A stretch of DNA of 64,000 bases from Yponomeuta sedellus (GCA_934045075.1 OW203722.1:8959303-9023302), one strand, 5' to 3'; shown: positions 47,120 through 59,365, counted from the stretch's first letter. The notes: generated by a model not told the origin, from the letters alone. Numbers and translations: made by a program.

Positions 47120-47960
47120 TATTGCGCCCTGCCGGTCTTCGGCGATCTGTGCCAAACGGACGTGTAAACGAATATTAGTGATGATTAAGTGAAGTGAACA
47201 AGTGATCACGAGTTCTTCCCTGGCGTTGTACAGACTTAAAACTGGTGAAGTATTATTGAGACTTTTGTTTATAGATTTCGGTGGCATGTGTTCGGTTTTG
47301 ATATTTATTGGATTTATTTTTAATTTTCTATGTTCTATTGATTTGGTTAAAAATGAAAAAGAAAGTGATTTGGACTTGCCTAAACAACATCAATAACTAC
47401 TTTTAATTATCGAAGCCTACTTATTAATAAATACATTGTAAATACTGTAAATACGTTAAAATCATATACGGAAATACTAAAACATTTCTCTGTGACTGTA
47501 AAAAACTGATAATTTATGGCACTACTCTATCAATTCTGATATATGTTAATAATGTTGTTATTGGAATTGGTGAATATTCAATTATGTCCGTCTGAATATC
47601 AGTTAACGAATTTGTAACCTAATATCATTAGCATAAGGATTAGTATCGAAAACAAATTAAAGCTTGGCAATAATTTGATATAACGTTCGTAGAATTCTGT
47701 ACATAAGACGTAAGTTATATATCATTTAATTTTTATTTTTGGAAAAAAAACAGTAGTTCTTCAGAAGCATTTTTACTTCTGTATGTCAGTCATAGAATAA
47801 TTTCGTAGGTTTTAGAACTGACATGTTTAGTAAGAGTTTACGTAGACACCGATATTTGTTTTTTTTTTATGTGCCATACTATACTAGAATCACTAAATAC
47901 AATATTATGTAACGTCGGAGTTGTGAAAAGAATTCAAATAAAAAAGCGTTATAATCTACG
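47120..47960 (+). other. robo 3' UTR (end uncertain)
   Basis: AT-rich non-coding sequence follows the stop. Candidate AATAAA signals are at 47426-47431 and 47937-47942, and another is at 48549-48554. The second has several A residues after it. I see no new exon here. Neural receptor transcripts often use long 3' UTRs, so the transcript may extend past 48.5 kb. Confidence 0.5.
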
Positions 47961-50309
47961 TAAGATATGTGATTATTATAAAAATTAGCCACTTGTTACT
48001 CTTTGACAGAAGCACAACTATGTATTGCATATCACCTGATTTAGATGCATCGTATTACTTAATGTATTTCGGAATTTTATTTTGTACATAATGTATAGAG
48101 TTGTTTCGCCTTTTATACTACGACTTCAAAATATATTTTGCTTATTATTTACTCTAGTCAAAGAAATACCTATTTTGACTCTATGGAAACCTTGCCTTAG
48201 AATTTAGCTCCGAATTTAGCAGTGTAAAGTACGATTCGTTTACTAAGCTACTAAACAGGACATAAAACTTTACAAGTGTGGATATTTCTGCGTGCACACA
48301 TAAATGTTATTGTTATTGTGCCGCAACCATAAAGATCATATTTTATACCCGACTTAAGTATTTTCTATGAAATTCAGAATATGAAAAGGTTTCCAAGTCA
48401 GTGCAAAGGCTAACGGACTTTTATTGTGACTTATTTTATCCCACAATGAAAATTGATGGAAAACTATAGGAGTACCTAATGAAAAATTAACGGAATCATT
48501 CTGGTTTTCTATTGATCTTTGGATACATGACTACTTATTTTTAATGAGAATAAACTAATTTAATTTATAAACGATGCATTTTCATTAAAAACTATGAAAA
48601 CTCGACTGTTCACTGCAAACAATATGATGTGTTTCCCCAAACAATGGCACATTGCCGGACGAATACGATAGCTCATTTTCAATCCACTCTCAATTCAAAA
48701 TAAAATCTCGACTCTGCATTCATGGTAAGTACCTTATTGGGGGTATTTAGCAGGTTACTGCGGCCAGGCCTGCACGCCTGTACCGCACCGATAACTGATT
48801 CCCACCCACATCACTATACTTGTTCAACGTAATATCCTCTTTGTGCCCTAAACGTAGGGTAATGACCGATTTTCTCTCGAACTTATTAACATCGAGTGTC
48901 CTTGTACCCTTGTACGATTAATTTAATAATTCCCATGACCAACTCTGAGATTTGCAGAAAAATGAATCAAATATTCGAAATTTAAAAATAATCCTTTAAA
49001 AGTTTTTTTCAGTTGCATCGTTGCACAAAATGGCCAGTATGAACTCGGCCTCAGTTTGTGTGCTTATGTTTTTTTTTCATATGCACGTGATGGAGGGGCG
49101 AATGTAGCCAGCTATGGCCTCGGGCAACGTTTTAATTTTCCGCCGGCGCGGAAAATTTATACGAACTAAATGAACCATCTATTTTAATGAACAATGGAAG
49201 TTGAACAACGCCAAGCCTCCTGAATCTCCGATCAGGGCACAATGTAAAATTTCTCACCTCTTTAACTTTTTACTCGACTTGCATTTTATAAAAACAAGCT
49301 ACCTACTTACCTCCATTCTAACACCATTTATTAACTACAATATTAAGAAAAGGATATTGGAATTTATTCAAAAGATAAAAACGTGCATAATCGTTTGAAA
49401 AACTTAACAGTGCAAATGAATTTTGATGAAACGTAGAGGTTTATCTACGTTTTTGCACACTAAAAACATTCGTCGGCTATTTTAAAACCGCCATCTGTTT
49501 TTGTCACATCGCTTTTCACCTGAACATTTTGTAGAGCAATTTAGGGGGGGATGAAGTGCGGTCGCACTCACTGCGACCAATGACTGATATAATCCAATTA
49601 GAAGTTAATTGCTAAATTAAGTTGCGACGGCCGGAGATAGGCGCCCATCGAGGGGTGTTTGTTTCCGATAATTGCTTGAAATATGATTTCGACAGAAAGG
49701 TGCGGACAGCTTTTTCAGTGTCAATATTCGGTAATGGAATGGCTTAGCCCGCGGTTCAGTGCGGCTAAATTGAATTGGCTTTTAAGATTTATGGATTTCA
49801 CGGTTCACTTTTATAAGTAAAAGTAAAAGTGAATTTGCTGGATTCTCTTAGTGCATCATATGCCAATCAGCATCAGTAGTTCAGTAATACAAATAAGTTC
49901 TTTTCTAGAAAATAGGTAATTATACGGGACTGTATACTGAGGGGTTGTATAAATCGATTTATGCTGCTACAAATATATTTTTTGATAAAATATATTTAGA
50001 GTCTACGAAACAGCAAGATCGTCGTGCACGAAAGTATACAATATAAATAAAATACAATTTTTTTTAAATCAGTACACAAATATATTTGTGGTCATCAAAC
50101 CAGAATACTTGGTATTATGAGTGACCAGACTTCTGCTTAAAAGATATAATGTTTTGAATAGTTTTATTTTAATACTAGCTTCGCACTTTGAAATAAAAAT
50201 AAACAAAATTTAAATAAAACAGTGTTGTGTTCTGGTCAAGTTATAATTATAGTTTTTGCCACTGCAAAAACTGACTTATATTAATATACTACATGAATTA
50301 CATAGATAC
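47961..50309. other. Downstream flank of robo, no gene
   Basis: AT-rich, possibly 3' UTR to about 48.57 kb. 49080-49160 and 49620-49760 are GC-richer and repeat-free. A 24-base GC-cored palindrome lies at about 49136-49159. Confidence 0.4.
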
Positions 50310-50430
50310 ATAACCTCACGCCTGTATCCCAGAGGGGTAGGCAGAGACCAGAGACTCCCGCTTGCCACGATCTTGACAGATCACCTTCGCTTCATCAACG
50401 GTCATAAGTCGTTGCATGCACGCACGCACG
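50310..50430 (+). mobile_element. Family Z repeat
   Basis: cctcacgcctgtatcccaga, ggggtaggcagagaccagag, gcttgccacgatcttgacag, atcaccttcgcttcatcaac and gttgcatgcacgcacg; the reference copy in this window. Confidence 0.65.
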
Positions 50431-50964
50431 TTTAATATTACCTATTAATGAATATGTTTTAAATATTCATTTTAAATGTACGTTACAAGTAGATCGGTAA
50501 TTCTAATAACTAGTCATTTAATGATGTTTTTTTAAAAATGAACTTTGTAAGTTGAAAAACTTAAATTTTTTTTTATTTAATTTAGTACAAAAAGTGGGTG
50601 CTACAAATAAAAGAAACGTCGTGAAAAGGAGTTCTAGGAATTTGCCAAATTTGTGTTCTATTGAATTTCTCTATTTGATTAACTTTTTGTAACTAAAGAT
50701 GTTTTAGGGAATTTAATCATGATACCAGCCAAAAAGTTAGTGAACTGTTAAAACTTTAGTATCTTGGTAAAGTTTATTTATTAAAAGCAACCTTACGAAT
50801 CGCTTTTTGGGCCTTTTCAATATTTACAAGGGATCTTTTTGTGGCGCTTATCCATGCAAATTTTATTTAATTAAGGACAATAAACAGTCACACAATTTCA
50901 TATGATTTACAATTATAGGTAGGAGTAGAACAGATAAAAGAACCCTCCACATTACCACAGATTA
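50431..50964. other. No gene recognised
   Basis: AT-rich sequence between two family Z copies, without visible structure. Confidence 0.4.
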
Positions 50965-51095
50965 CTACATACATTACCTCACGCCTGTATCCCAGAGCGG
51001 TAGGCAGAGACCAGGGACTGCCACTTGCCACGATCCTGACAGATCACCTTTGCTTCATCAACGTTAATAAGTCGTTGCATGCACGCACGCCGGTC
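50965..51095 (+). mobile_element. Family Z repeat
   Basis: Near-identical to 50310-50430 (acctcacgcctgtatcccag, gccacttgccacgatcctga, cttcatcaacgttaataag), same orientation, about 655 bp away. Confidence 0.65.
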
Positions 51096-51220
51096 CCAGA
51101 TACTTTTTATCTTTACAGATTACTTTAAGCGTTAAAGGACAATAAAAAAAATTACTACATAGATACGTAATTTAAATATATAGATAGATCTATTACAGTA
51201 TGGTAAAGTAGATCGGCATT

Positions 51221-51578
51221 GATATCAACCCTTGTATGTCCTCACAGCTGGGGCACGGGTTTCTTCCTGTATCGCAGGAAGGTTAGGCCATACTCCACCA
51301 CAGGGGCCAAGTCTGGGTTGGCAGATAAGTGTAAGACAGTGGCGGGCCTTACTGCCGAAAGTTATCAAGCCGCCCATAAGGCCACTGACATGGCTTAACG
51401 ACTGCCGTTACATGACAGCCGGCACCAACGGTTTAGCGTGCCTTGCAAATCACGGAAGCGCTTGGAAAATGCCACTAGCAGTAGTCAAGTGACGGTCACT
51501 CATCCTGACCGCGCCTGTTGTTTCTTAGCTCAAGTGATTAATTCCAATCACTCGGTTTGACTAGGCCACGAGCGCTTC
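51221..51578 (-). mobile_element. 5S rRNA-derived SINE, diverged copy
   Basis: On the minus strand the head (aacaacaggcgcggtcagga, tgagtgaccgtcacttgact) follows 5S rRNA with a small deletion between box A and box C. The tail ends near 51225 with tgtatgtcctcacagctggg (plus strand). I find no clear target duplication. Confidence 0.72.
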
Positions 51579-51963
51579 TGGCTTCTGAAAAAACGTAAGT
51601 GACGAGGTTATTTGCGAGCTTATGTTGTTCTTCTTAAACTGCTTTTCGATCACTGGAAGTTGATAGTCATTTCTTTACAGCTGTCTCTGTTTAGAGCAAT
51701 TCTGAACAGCTCCCTTTGATGTTGACATGTTATGTTGTGTAAAAAGGTTTTATGCTATAGTGCTATTATGTGGTATAATAGTATATGTCATTACAAGTGC
51801 GGAAAGGCTGTCACTGCAAAGAGTTCCGACAAATGACAGTCGGAACAAGTTGCAATGACGGTTCCGCTCGTGTACTGAACGACTATTTTTAATACAGTTG
51901 CGAAAAAATGAAGCAATTTAATAAAGAAAAAATATTTGAAAAATGGCGCCAACGGTTAAAGAA

Positions 51964-52975
51964 TATAAGCAGAGATTTTTTTTCTTCACCCATTCTGGTA
52001 GGCAAAGGGAACTATGCCCATACAGCCAAGTCTTCAGTAGATTTTTTTTATTGTTATGAAATGAAAATGAAATTTAATGAGATGAAATGAAATGAGGTGG
52101 AGTATGGCCTAACCTTCCTGCGATGTAGGAAGAGACCCGTGCCCCAGCAGTGGGGACATATAAGGGTTGATAACAAAATTTTTTTTTTTATATAAGCAGA
52201 GATTTTTTTTCTTCACCCATTCTGGTAGGCAAAGGGAACTATGCCCATACAGCGAAGTCTTCAGTAGATTTTTTTTATTGATATGAAATGAAAATGAAAT
52301 TTAATGAGATGAAATGAAATGAAACCTAACATAACTCATTCAATCAAATCATTAAATCTGATATTGAAACAAATTAGTAGCTTCTTTTTAGGATGGGAAA
52401 GAGAACGCACGAGTGCGGGAAAGGTAAAAAAAAGCACGAGTGTGTAATAGCCCACATCCCGAACGCTATACGTCCCTGCATAACGCCACTTTTTGAGCAA
52501 CTGTACTAAAAAAAACACATCGATTAACCCCAAAGCACAAGTCCCTGCGCTGTCTGCTGACTTGTCCTGTTTTTTTTTTTTATATAAGCAGAGATTTTTT
52601 TTCTTCACCCATTCTGGTAGGCAAAGGGAACTATGCCCATACAGCGAAGTCTTCAGTAGATTTTTTTTATTGATATGAAATGAAAATGAAATTTAATGAG
52701 ATGAAATGAAATGAAACCTAACATAACTCATTCAATCAAATCATTAAATCTGATATTGAAACAAATTGGTAGCTTCTTTTTAGGATGGGAAAGAGAACGC
52801 ACGAGTGCGGGAAAGGTAAAAAAAAGCACGAGTGTGTAATAGCCCACATCCCGAACGCTATACGTCCCTGCATTACGCCACTTTTTGAGCAACTGTATTA
52901 AAAAAAACATATCGATTAACCCCAAAGCACAAGTCCCTGCGCTGCCTGCTGACTTGTCCTGTTTTTTTTTTTACG
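51964..52975 (+). repeat. 392-bp tandem duplication plus a truncated third copy
   Basis: The unit starts tataagcagagattttttt and runs through a gaaatgaaaatgaaattt tract to tgctgacttgtcctgttttt. Full units at about 52190-52581 and 52582-52975 differ at only a handful of positions. A partial copy covers 51964-52092 and is joined to a 5S-SINE tail. Confidence 0.85.
52093..52180 (+). mobile_element. 5'-truncated 5S-SINE tail
   Basis: tggagtatggcctaaccttc, ctgcgatgtaggaagagacc, cgtgccccagcagtgggg and gttgataac match the 3' end of 12656-13019. It sits at the break of the first tandem unit. Confidence 0.7.
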
Positions 52976-54235
52976 GTTTATTACTATCCGTACTGACGAT
53001 GTTTCCTTTTGAAATTACACTTTTTTTTTATAGAACCTCCTACTATTTCGATGCGTCTTTAGTATACTTGACATTTCACTGTAACCGTCCTGAAAGGGGT
53101 AAGACAAAAGACTGTACCGATTTTTGGGTTTTCTGGATGGAGACTTGGTCCTAGTCTTACAGAAAATACAACACAACCCTCAGTGTACCTACTGTAAATT
53201 TTACTCTCAAAGTCGGTTAAATATACAATTTATCTATTTCACACACAAAATACATATTTAACATGTAATAAAAATTGTAGGCAGCGCTGAAAATCCCGCT
53301 CCTTTCTTAAGCGAAAGCTCAACGTAATATACGGTCGCCCTTAAGCCAAAAGTGCCCTTAATACTGTGCTTAAGTGGGTGAGGTTCAGAGCCTTTTCAGG
53401 GGCTACACTTCTAAGCCTTTTAATATAGCACCCTTCTCCCCCCACCACTCATATCGGATCTCTTACGTAACGTTACCTTTTTAAATAGGATCGGAGTTAA
53501 AGCCGTTAAAACGCCCTTTTGCATGGTCAATTTGGCTCTAATTACAGCGGTAAAAAATACATCTGAAGTGTGTTTTTGGTGCTTTTAAGGGGTGAGGAAA
53601 TACCCTACTTCATTGTTGCAAATGTTCATCTGAAATTCGGTATTGGAGCTTCGGTAGAATACGCGGCTGAGAGGTCCTAAATTCGATTCCGATATAGGTA
53701 CATTTGCGAATTTTTAATAGCTGTACCACTTGATAACTTCGACGGAAAACATTGTGATGAATGAGTATGTATGAGTATGTTACCCTATAAATAGTTAAAT
53801 TAATTAAAATCTACAGTTAACAGCGACCAGTGGGCCAAAATGCGTACAAGAAGTCAAGTGACAGGTGCTATTACGCCTGACATGCTGTCTCGCTCGCAAA
53901 ATCATAGATTTTCAATTATTGAAAAAAAATTGTAGGATTTTGATAAACGTAGTTAGTCAACGAGCTTGCTAGAGAATAAAATTGCAGACACTCAAACATG
54001 TGTTTCTTATATTACCTAGTTTTTGATTGACAAAATGGGTACTAAAATTTATCAATTTATATCGAAAACAATTTTCTTTATCAAAAATTAAGTATGGGAA
54101 AACAAAAATATATTTTAAATATCCAATTCTTTATTGCCTATGGAACCCTCAGACCACATTTATCATTTATTACTAAATTTGATTAATAACACCAAAAATG
54201 TTAGATTGTGCGAGCGAGACAGCATCTCTGACGTC
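52976..54235. other. No gene; one degraded SINE
   Basis: About 53645-53790 resembles family B (gtagaatacgcggctgagag, aaattcgattccgatat, ggaaaacattgtgatgaa). The rest has no recognised structure. Confidence 0.4.
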
Positions 54236-54392
54236 GTCGTCGTCAGGCTATTCTAGGCCACTGCTGGACATAGCCCTCCCCTAATGAGCGCCAAAGCGCC
54301 CTGTCTTCAGCTTGCCGCATCCAGCATCTGCGTGCAGTTTTTTGCAGATCATCATCCCACCTGGCTGGAAGGCGTCCTACACTACTACCATC
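54236..54392 (-). mobile_element. RTE-like LINE 3' fragment
   Basis: gtcgtcgtcgtcaggctatt, ccactgctggacatagccct, gccgcatccagcatctgcgt and gcagatcatcatcccacctg align with 17035-17160. The tail is (gac)n rather than (gaa)n on the coding strand. Confidence 0.65.
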
Positions 54393-54904
54393 GCTGACCT
54401 AACCAGCCTTAACAATATATTAGCACGGGTTAGTGCATTAAAAATAAAAATAGTATAATATATTAACAATCGGTTTCTCGTAGGTTGGTAGTGTACGAAA
54501 ATCCAGCGGTGTGGTATTCAATTACATTAACGCGTTATATCGCCAATCACGGTTGGTTCATGTGGTCAAGTCCACACTCTCTCTCTGCCTGTGCCTTATA
54601 GTGGTTGCCGTATTGTGTATGCTGCATTTAAGCCTCTAAAATTATATCTCTTAATGTGCTATCGCCAGTCAAAGATTGAGAACCAATCACTGGGCATTGT
54701 CTTAAAAAATTAATTGCTGTTTCTTTAATCGGGAAAATCCATAACTTTGAGAGCCTGAATATTTGGATTTGGGCTGCTTTGATAATTTATAAAAAAAAAA
54801 CTTTGTCTAAGATACAGGACTTCCTGTACCTACTTAGGTACGTCATGCAAAGAAACACGCGATCAAAACAAAAAAACTGAAAATAATCCTAATCTGATTA
54901 CACT

Positions 54905-55010
54905 ATTTTTATTTTTAATGCACTAACCCGTGCTAAGGAACAAATTTAGAAACCTATTCATCCCGGCATGGGTGAAATTTTTAGCCTCTAAATAGGTTTT
55001 TAAATCCTAA
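54905..55010. mobile_element. Foldback remnant of tRNA-SINE family C
   Basis: Inverted tail (aatgcactaacccgtgctaa, gaaacctatt) joined to a direct tail (cccggcatgggtgaaatttt tagcctctaaataggttttt). Confidence 0.62.
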
Positions 55011-55227
55011 TCTGTGCAAAAGAGAAGAAGAATTAGTAGGTAGTTGTTTTCTTTAGAATACAGAGATTTCAACATCTTGGTGTTATCCAAAATTATTAAA
55101 CCTTCTTTCATTCTTGTATGAAATGAACGTTAGGCAGTTGAACTAACATGATTCATTGGACATTCAGCTAGCAGAAGGTAAATAAATGCTTTACGTTTAC
55201 CTAAATTAATGATTTCTGATTTTTATA

Positions 55228-55520
55228 ACATCATTGGTAGCGGAGCTGTAAACCCCGGATTCTCACTGAGAAGGTCGTGGGTTTGAATCCCGGCACGTAA
55301 TAATGACCTTGTTTTGTAAGTTATGTACCTACATTTTTAAAGCTATAGAAGCTATACCACTAGCTAATCGTGAAGGAACACATCATGAGGAAACCTGAGT
55401 GTACGCGGTCTTCATACATCTCAGCGCTTGAAATTGCCAATTCACGGTGGGCCACGAGGTGGTTACGCCAATACTCTCTGTTTGAGAGAAAACCTGTGCC
55501 CTACAGGACTTATACTTATA
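55228..55520 (+). mobile_element. tRNA-headed SINE, family B, near full length
   Basis: ggtagcggagctgtaaac (A-box region), gtcgtgggtttgaatcccgg (B box), ttgttttgtaagttatgtac, gctaatcgtgaaggaacaca, catgaggaaacctgagtgta and the tail ctctctgtttgagagaaaac then tgtgccctacagga. Confidence 0.75.
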
Positions 55521-56450
55521 TAGGCTGGCTTATTATAATCATGGAAATCCATTTGCAACTATGCGTGCCTGTAGTGCACCTTTATCTTCCAACCTACATA
55601 ATAAAGGGGTAAGTACTGATTTTTTGCTCCCAATTAAGTGACACATAAACGTTCTCGTGACAGCCGCCTGCATCACGGAGATAACAACGTCATAAACATA
55701 GAGACGCTGCGTGATTCGGCTTAATTCACTTAGTTAACGCACCGGGGTCATTGTCAAACTGGCATCCTTATAAACTACTCTTGTCTGGCCAAATGACAAC
55801 GTTTGGTGATCTAAAGATACATGGTATTACTAAGAAGGGTTGGTGTCCAGAATATTATGTGTGCAGGGGGTAGGTAGCGATGACGATTGTCCAAATTTAA
55901 TTAAGGCTGCACAAAGTGAACCCCTTTTCCTGAAGTTTAATGGTACAGAAGAATATGCTATGAGGAAGAATATGCGATGCGAAATGCGACATCCTCGGCG
56001 TTTATTAACTATATAATTATGGGTAACTACCAGAAAGAGGTTTGCTAGGATCTTGGCAATTGACTCTGGTCTCAGACTACTCCTTAGGAATACCAGCGAG
56101 TGCGTATGTAATGTAGTATATGCTTTTGTGGCAAAGAAGGTAGGTGTAGTAAGAAGAAGATATTCTTTTTACACGACTGTTTGACTGCTCAAACAAAATA
56201 AAATTGTTATATTTGCAGGGTAGATGCATGATTATCTATTGATTTCTTTATCTAAACTTGTGGACTAGTTCAGAAGTGAAAACTTGCCAATCTGCGGTTG
56301 GCACGCGTGATATTTAAGCCCATACTCTTTCGCTGATAGATGGCCATGCGTAGAACTGAGCCGTGGCGTGCAAAGAATATTCTATAGCTATAGAATAATG
56401 CCATGCAAGCTGCGGGTCGCACGCGTCGCAATTCTCAAAGGTGGTCGAAG

Positions 56451-56453
<3 letters not shown>
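55521..56453. other. No gene; SINE tail at right
   Basis: Non-coding. About 56275-56345 (caatctgcggttggcacgcg, tgatatttaagcccatactc) is the 3' part of a family B SINE. Confidence 0.4.

Positions 56454-56493
<40 letters not shown>
56454..56493. repeat. (TA)20 microsatellite
   Basis: Forty bases of perfect TA repeat. Length is likely to vary between individuals. Confidence 0.95.
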
Positions 56494-56498
<5 letters not shown>

Positions 56499-57189
56499 CA
56501 ATGTGATAAAAATTAAAAAGTGAGTAATCGAGGAATGAAAAACAAAATTGCAACCACTCGAGTGAACGTACGATTGTTAATTTTAACTTCCTTTCTGTCT
56601 GTTGTGCGTTTTGTGCCCTCTCTGTCGACGGGCGAAAATGGGCCTAAAGTTTGAATGGGCCAAGCACATGGGGCCGAGTTTTGTAATTTTATTAATGATC
56701 TAATAACAGTTCTGTCAGTCGCATGTGTGGGCCGTGAGCGATAGTGGAGTCGTTAGCACAGACGGGTTAATATAAGAGGGTTGAACCGGGGATTATCTAC
56801 TAAAGCCTATAGTGTTAAGGTTTTATGGATATTAAAAATGTAACGTGGGACGCGCAACTGTCGCTTATTTCGAATGGTAGCGCTTTGAAATTACGCATGG
56901 CTTTCAATGCTTATGATTTAATTTAATTTATGTATGATACTTTAGTAAAGGAATTTCACTTCGTGAGTTTTGGGGTTTGTTAAGAAAAAAATTACGAGCA
57001 TTGGTAGCTCTATCACTTTCTTTAAACAGATTATTTCAAAAACAAAAACTCTAGGTATACAAAGTTATTCAGGATATAAGGAATCTAAGAATACCTTACA
57101 CTTCTAACCAAAATTTATTAAAATATATAAGAGGATTTGTTTTTGTTTCTTGCCTATAATTATTATTATTAATACTTTTATTATACTAT
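56494..57189. other. No gene recognised
   Basis: AT-rich, unique-looking sequence. Confidence 0.4.
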
Positions 57190-57315
57190 TTTTAATTTAA
57201 TGCACTAACCCGTGCTAAGGACAAATTTAAAAACCTATTTAGAGGCTAAAAATTTTCACCCATGCCGGGATTCGAACCCGCAACCTCTGGCTATCCGTAG
57301 CCAGAGGTTTTTAAA
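57190..57315. mobile_element. Foldback copy of tRNA-SINE family C
   Basis: A long inverted arm (aatgcactaacccgtgctaa to gggattcgaacccgcaacct ctggctatcc) meets a short direct arm (gtagccagaggtttttaaat) in which the body is deleted. Confidence 0.68.
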
Positions 57316-57539
57316 TACTTTTATTGCACAATAAAACCATACAATGCCGCGAACTTAATGCCATAAGCATTTTCTACCAGTAAACCGTAGGAGGTAGACG
57401 AAATAGTTGGTAGGCGTGCAAAAAAAAAGAAAAAGAAAAACAGTAGTAATGTGGTGTAATTAAATAAATTTACACATTAATATATACTTATACATATAAT
57501 ACACTATACATATAATCGTCGAACTAAGGGGCATAGGTT

Positions 57540-57625
57540 TTTTCTCAGAGAGAGAGAGCGAGATAGAGTATGGGCTTAATTACCACGCGTGTTCACCGCG
57601 AGTTGGCAGTTTCAAGTTTAGAAGT
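57540..57625 (-). mobile_element. Family B SINE 3' part
   Basis: tctcagagagagagagcgag, tatgggcttaattaccacgc and gcgagttggcagtttcaag match the tail of the family B copies in reverse. Confidence 0.55.
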
Positions 57626-57756
57626 TAAGGTGACATATAAAAAGCAAAAATTATTATACATCTACACTGAAAATATAACACTTATTTAACCGGTCGTGTC
57701 AAAAGAAGATCTTTTTCTCACTATACCGACCAAATTTGTCACAAGTGCATTTCTTA

Positions 57757-57943
57757 GGCTAAGCGCGTACGGGTTACTTTTGTCACCGTGACTGCTTCGT
57801 CACTCCGTATAAATGTATGGAGATGCGCGAAATGTCACCCAGTTGTCACGTCGTAACGTACGCGCATCTCCATACATATCCACGGTCTTGATAAGAGTGA
57901 CGAAACAGTCACGGTGACAAAAGTAACCCGTGCGCGCCTAGCC
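57757..57943. mobile_element. MITE with 47-bp terminal inverted repeats, PIF/Harbinger-like
   Basis: Ends 57757-57803 and 57897-57943 are inverted with 3 mismatches in 47 (outer ends ggctaagcgcg and cgcgcctagcc). tta flanks both sides (57754-57756, 57944-57946), which suits PIF/Harbinger. A further perfect 17-bp inverted repeat lies inside (57813-57829 with 57861-57877). Confidence 0.8.
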
Positions 57944-57945
57944 TT

Positions 57946-58025
57946 ACATTACATAAACATACGCTTGTATTCCAGAAGAGTAGACACAGATCAGAGTTTG
58001 TCATTTGACAAGATCCTGGCAAGCT
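57946..58025 (+). mobile_element. Family Z repeat, diverged
   Basis: acattacataaacatacgct, tgtattccagaagagtagac, acagatcagag and gacaagatcctggcaagctt align loosely with 50300-50385. Confidence 0.45.
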
Positions 58026-58065
58026 TCTTACTAGTAGTTACCTACATCTTCTTCTACTTCTTCAG

Positions 58066-58425
58066 GCTATATTATGTAGTCCACTGCTGGACATAGCCTG
58101 CATGCCCAGCGTGGGGATCATAGGCAGGGGCGGATCTTGAATTTGTGGGGCCCTGGGCTGCAACTACTTAGGGACCTACCTAGGTATTCAACTATTAGCC
58201 ATGTCGAAAAATTCTTTCTTGATTATATTATTATTATATATTCTTTATTGCACAAAAAACATAAATATTCAATAAATCTAATAATCAATGTTTTCTTATC
58301 GCCTACTGTTTTAGCGGGATCTGGGGACCCCTTGTAACCGGGGGCCCTAGGCTGCAGCCCAAGCAGCCCTTAGGTAGATCCGGCCCTGATTATAGGCATC
58401 ACCCCCCAATGATGGTGCAACCTAT
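58066..58425 (-). mobile_element. RTE-like LINE fragment split by a hAT-type MITE
   Basis: agtccactgctggacatagc, then ctgcatgcccagcgtgggga on the left and aggcatcaccccccaatgat ggtgcaacc on the right together match the fragment at 5725-5835 in a different internal order. Confidence 0.55.
58125..58388. mobile_element. Non-autonomous hAT-type element with 8-bp target duplication
   Basis: Inverted ends caggggcggatct and agatccggccctg differ at one position of 13. Flanks atcatagg (58117-58124) and attatagg (58389-58396) match at 7 of 8. The CAGGG start and 8-bp duplication are hAT hallmarks. 264 bp, no coding capacity. Confidence 0.8.
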
Positions 58426-59149
58426 ATCTAGGTAGTAAAATAACACAAACCAACGCTATATTACGAAGAAAACTTCTCTCGCTGGTTCTCGGCGGGGGGT
58501 CTTACCCTAATTGGCCTATGTCTCAAGGAGAACTTCAGGGCAAGTTTTGTGAACACAATAAATTGGCAGGTTTTGTCACGGGGGTGCTAATCGCCGCTGT
58601 ACAGATTAAACCGGGCGCGTTGTCGGGAACAAGCCGCTATTACTCACGAAGTTGATGGCACGAAAGTTTTGCCACTACCGCCCGCTGCACTTGTTGAAAT
58701 ATTACGACGGTCTACGTGCGATTCGGGTGAATGTACAATGTTTTGTGTTGTTTGGACAGTTGGTGTCAGAATTATTTGTTGTCAAACAAGGTTTTGAATC
58801 ACTTTTGTATGAAACAGTGATTCCAAGCCTTTCCGTTTCCCGAAAAAAATTAATGAAAGTCAATTAGGATTTGTCATCCACAAAATTTTTCAAACAATTT
58901 TATCGAAAATAATTGTAACGTTTTGAAAGACAGTGCTCATATACGGAGGCTTGCGACATTGATAGCGCCCGTGAAGCGCGTATGTAACAAAATTATGTAA
59001 GCTTTGATATTTCAAATAATATTAATCTGGGAAACCACTCACTATAAATTTAGCACACACACTCAAACAGAACCTCTGATTGAGGTGTTTGAGGGACTAG
59101 CCATTTAGAGATAGGCTACCTGGTATTGCTCATAATCATCTTGTTGTTT
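58426..59149. other. No gene recognised
   Basis: Unique-looking sequence, moderately GC-rich at 58560-58720. A 71-codon open frame there has no domain. Confidence 0.4.
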
Positions 59150-59365
59150 TATAACTAGATAAAAAACTTTTACACAACACAATCACTTGTCCTAGTTCCG
59201 AACTAGGATACCCGTGCTATGGCAATCAGGCAAGGACATCCCAAACACGGAAATACACCCTGACTGAGTTCACTTGTAAAAATATATTATAAAAATAGCG
59301 GTCCCCAGTAGGGATCAAAACCACGATCCTAACATAGTAATCAGACATGATACCGCTAGACCGAC
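59150..59365 (-). mobile_element. tRNA-headed SINE, family D
   Basis: On the minus strand: ttcgtcggtctagcggtatc (A-box region), gtggttttgatccctactgg (B box), then a body with gggtgtatttccgtgtttgg and acaagtgattgtgttgtgt. Confidence 0.65.

Noticed and set aside
52336..52925. Two similar open frames on the minus strand (90 and 65 codons) that look like paralogues
   Set aside because: They exist only because of the 392-bp tandem duplication and have no recognisable domain or codon bias.
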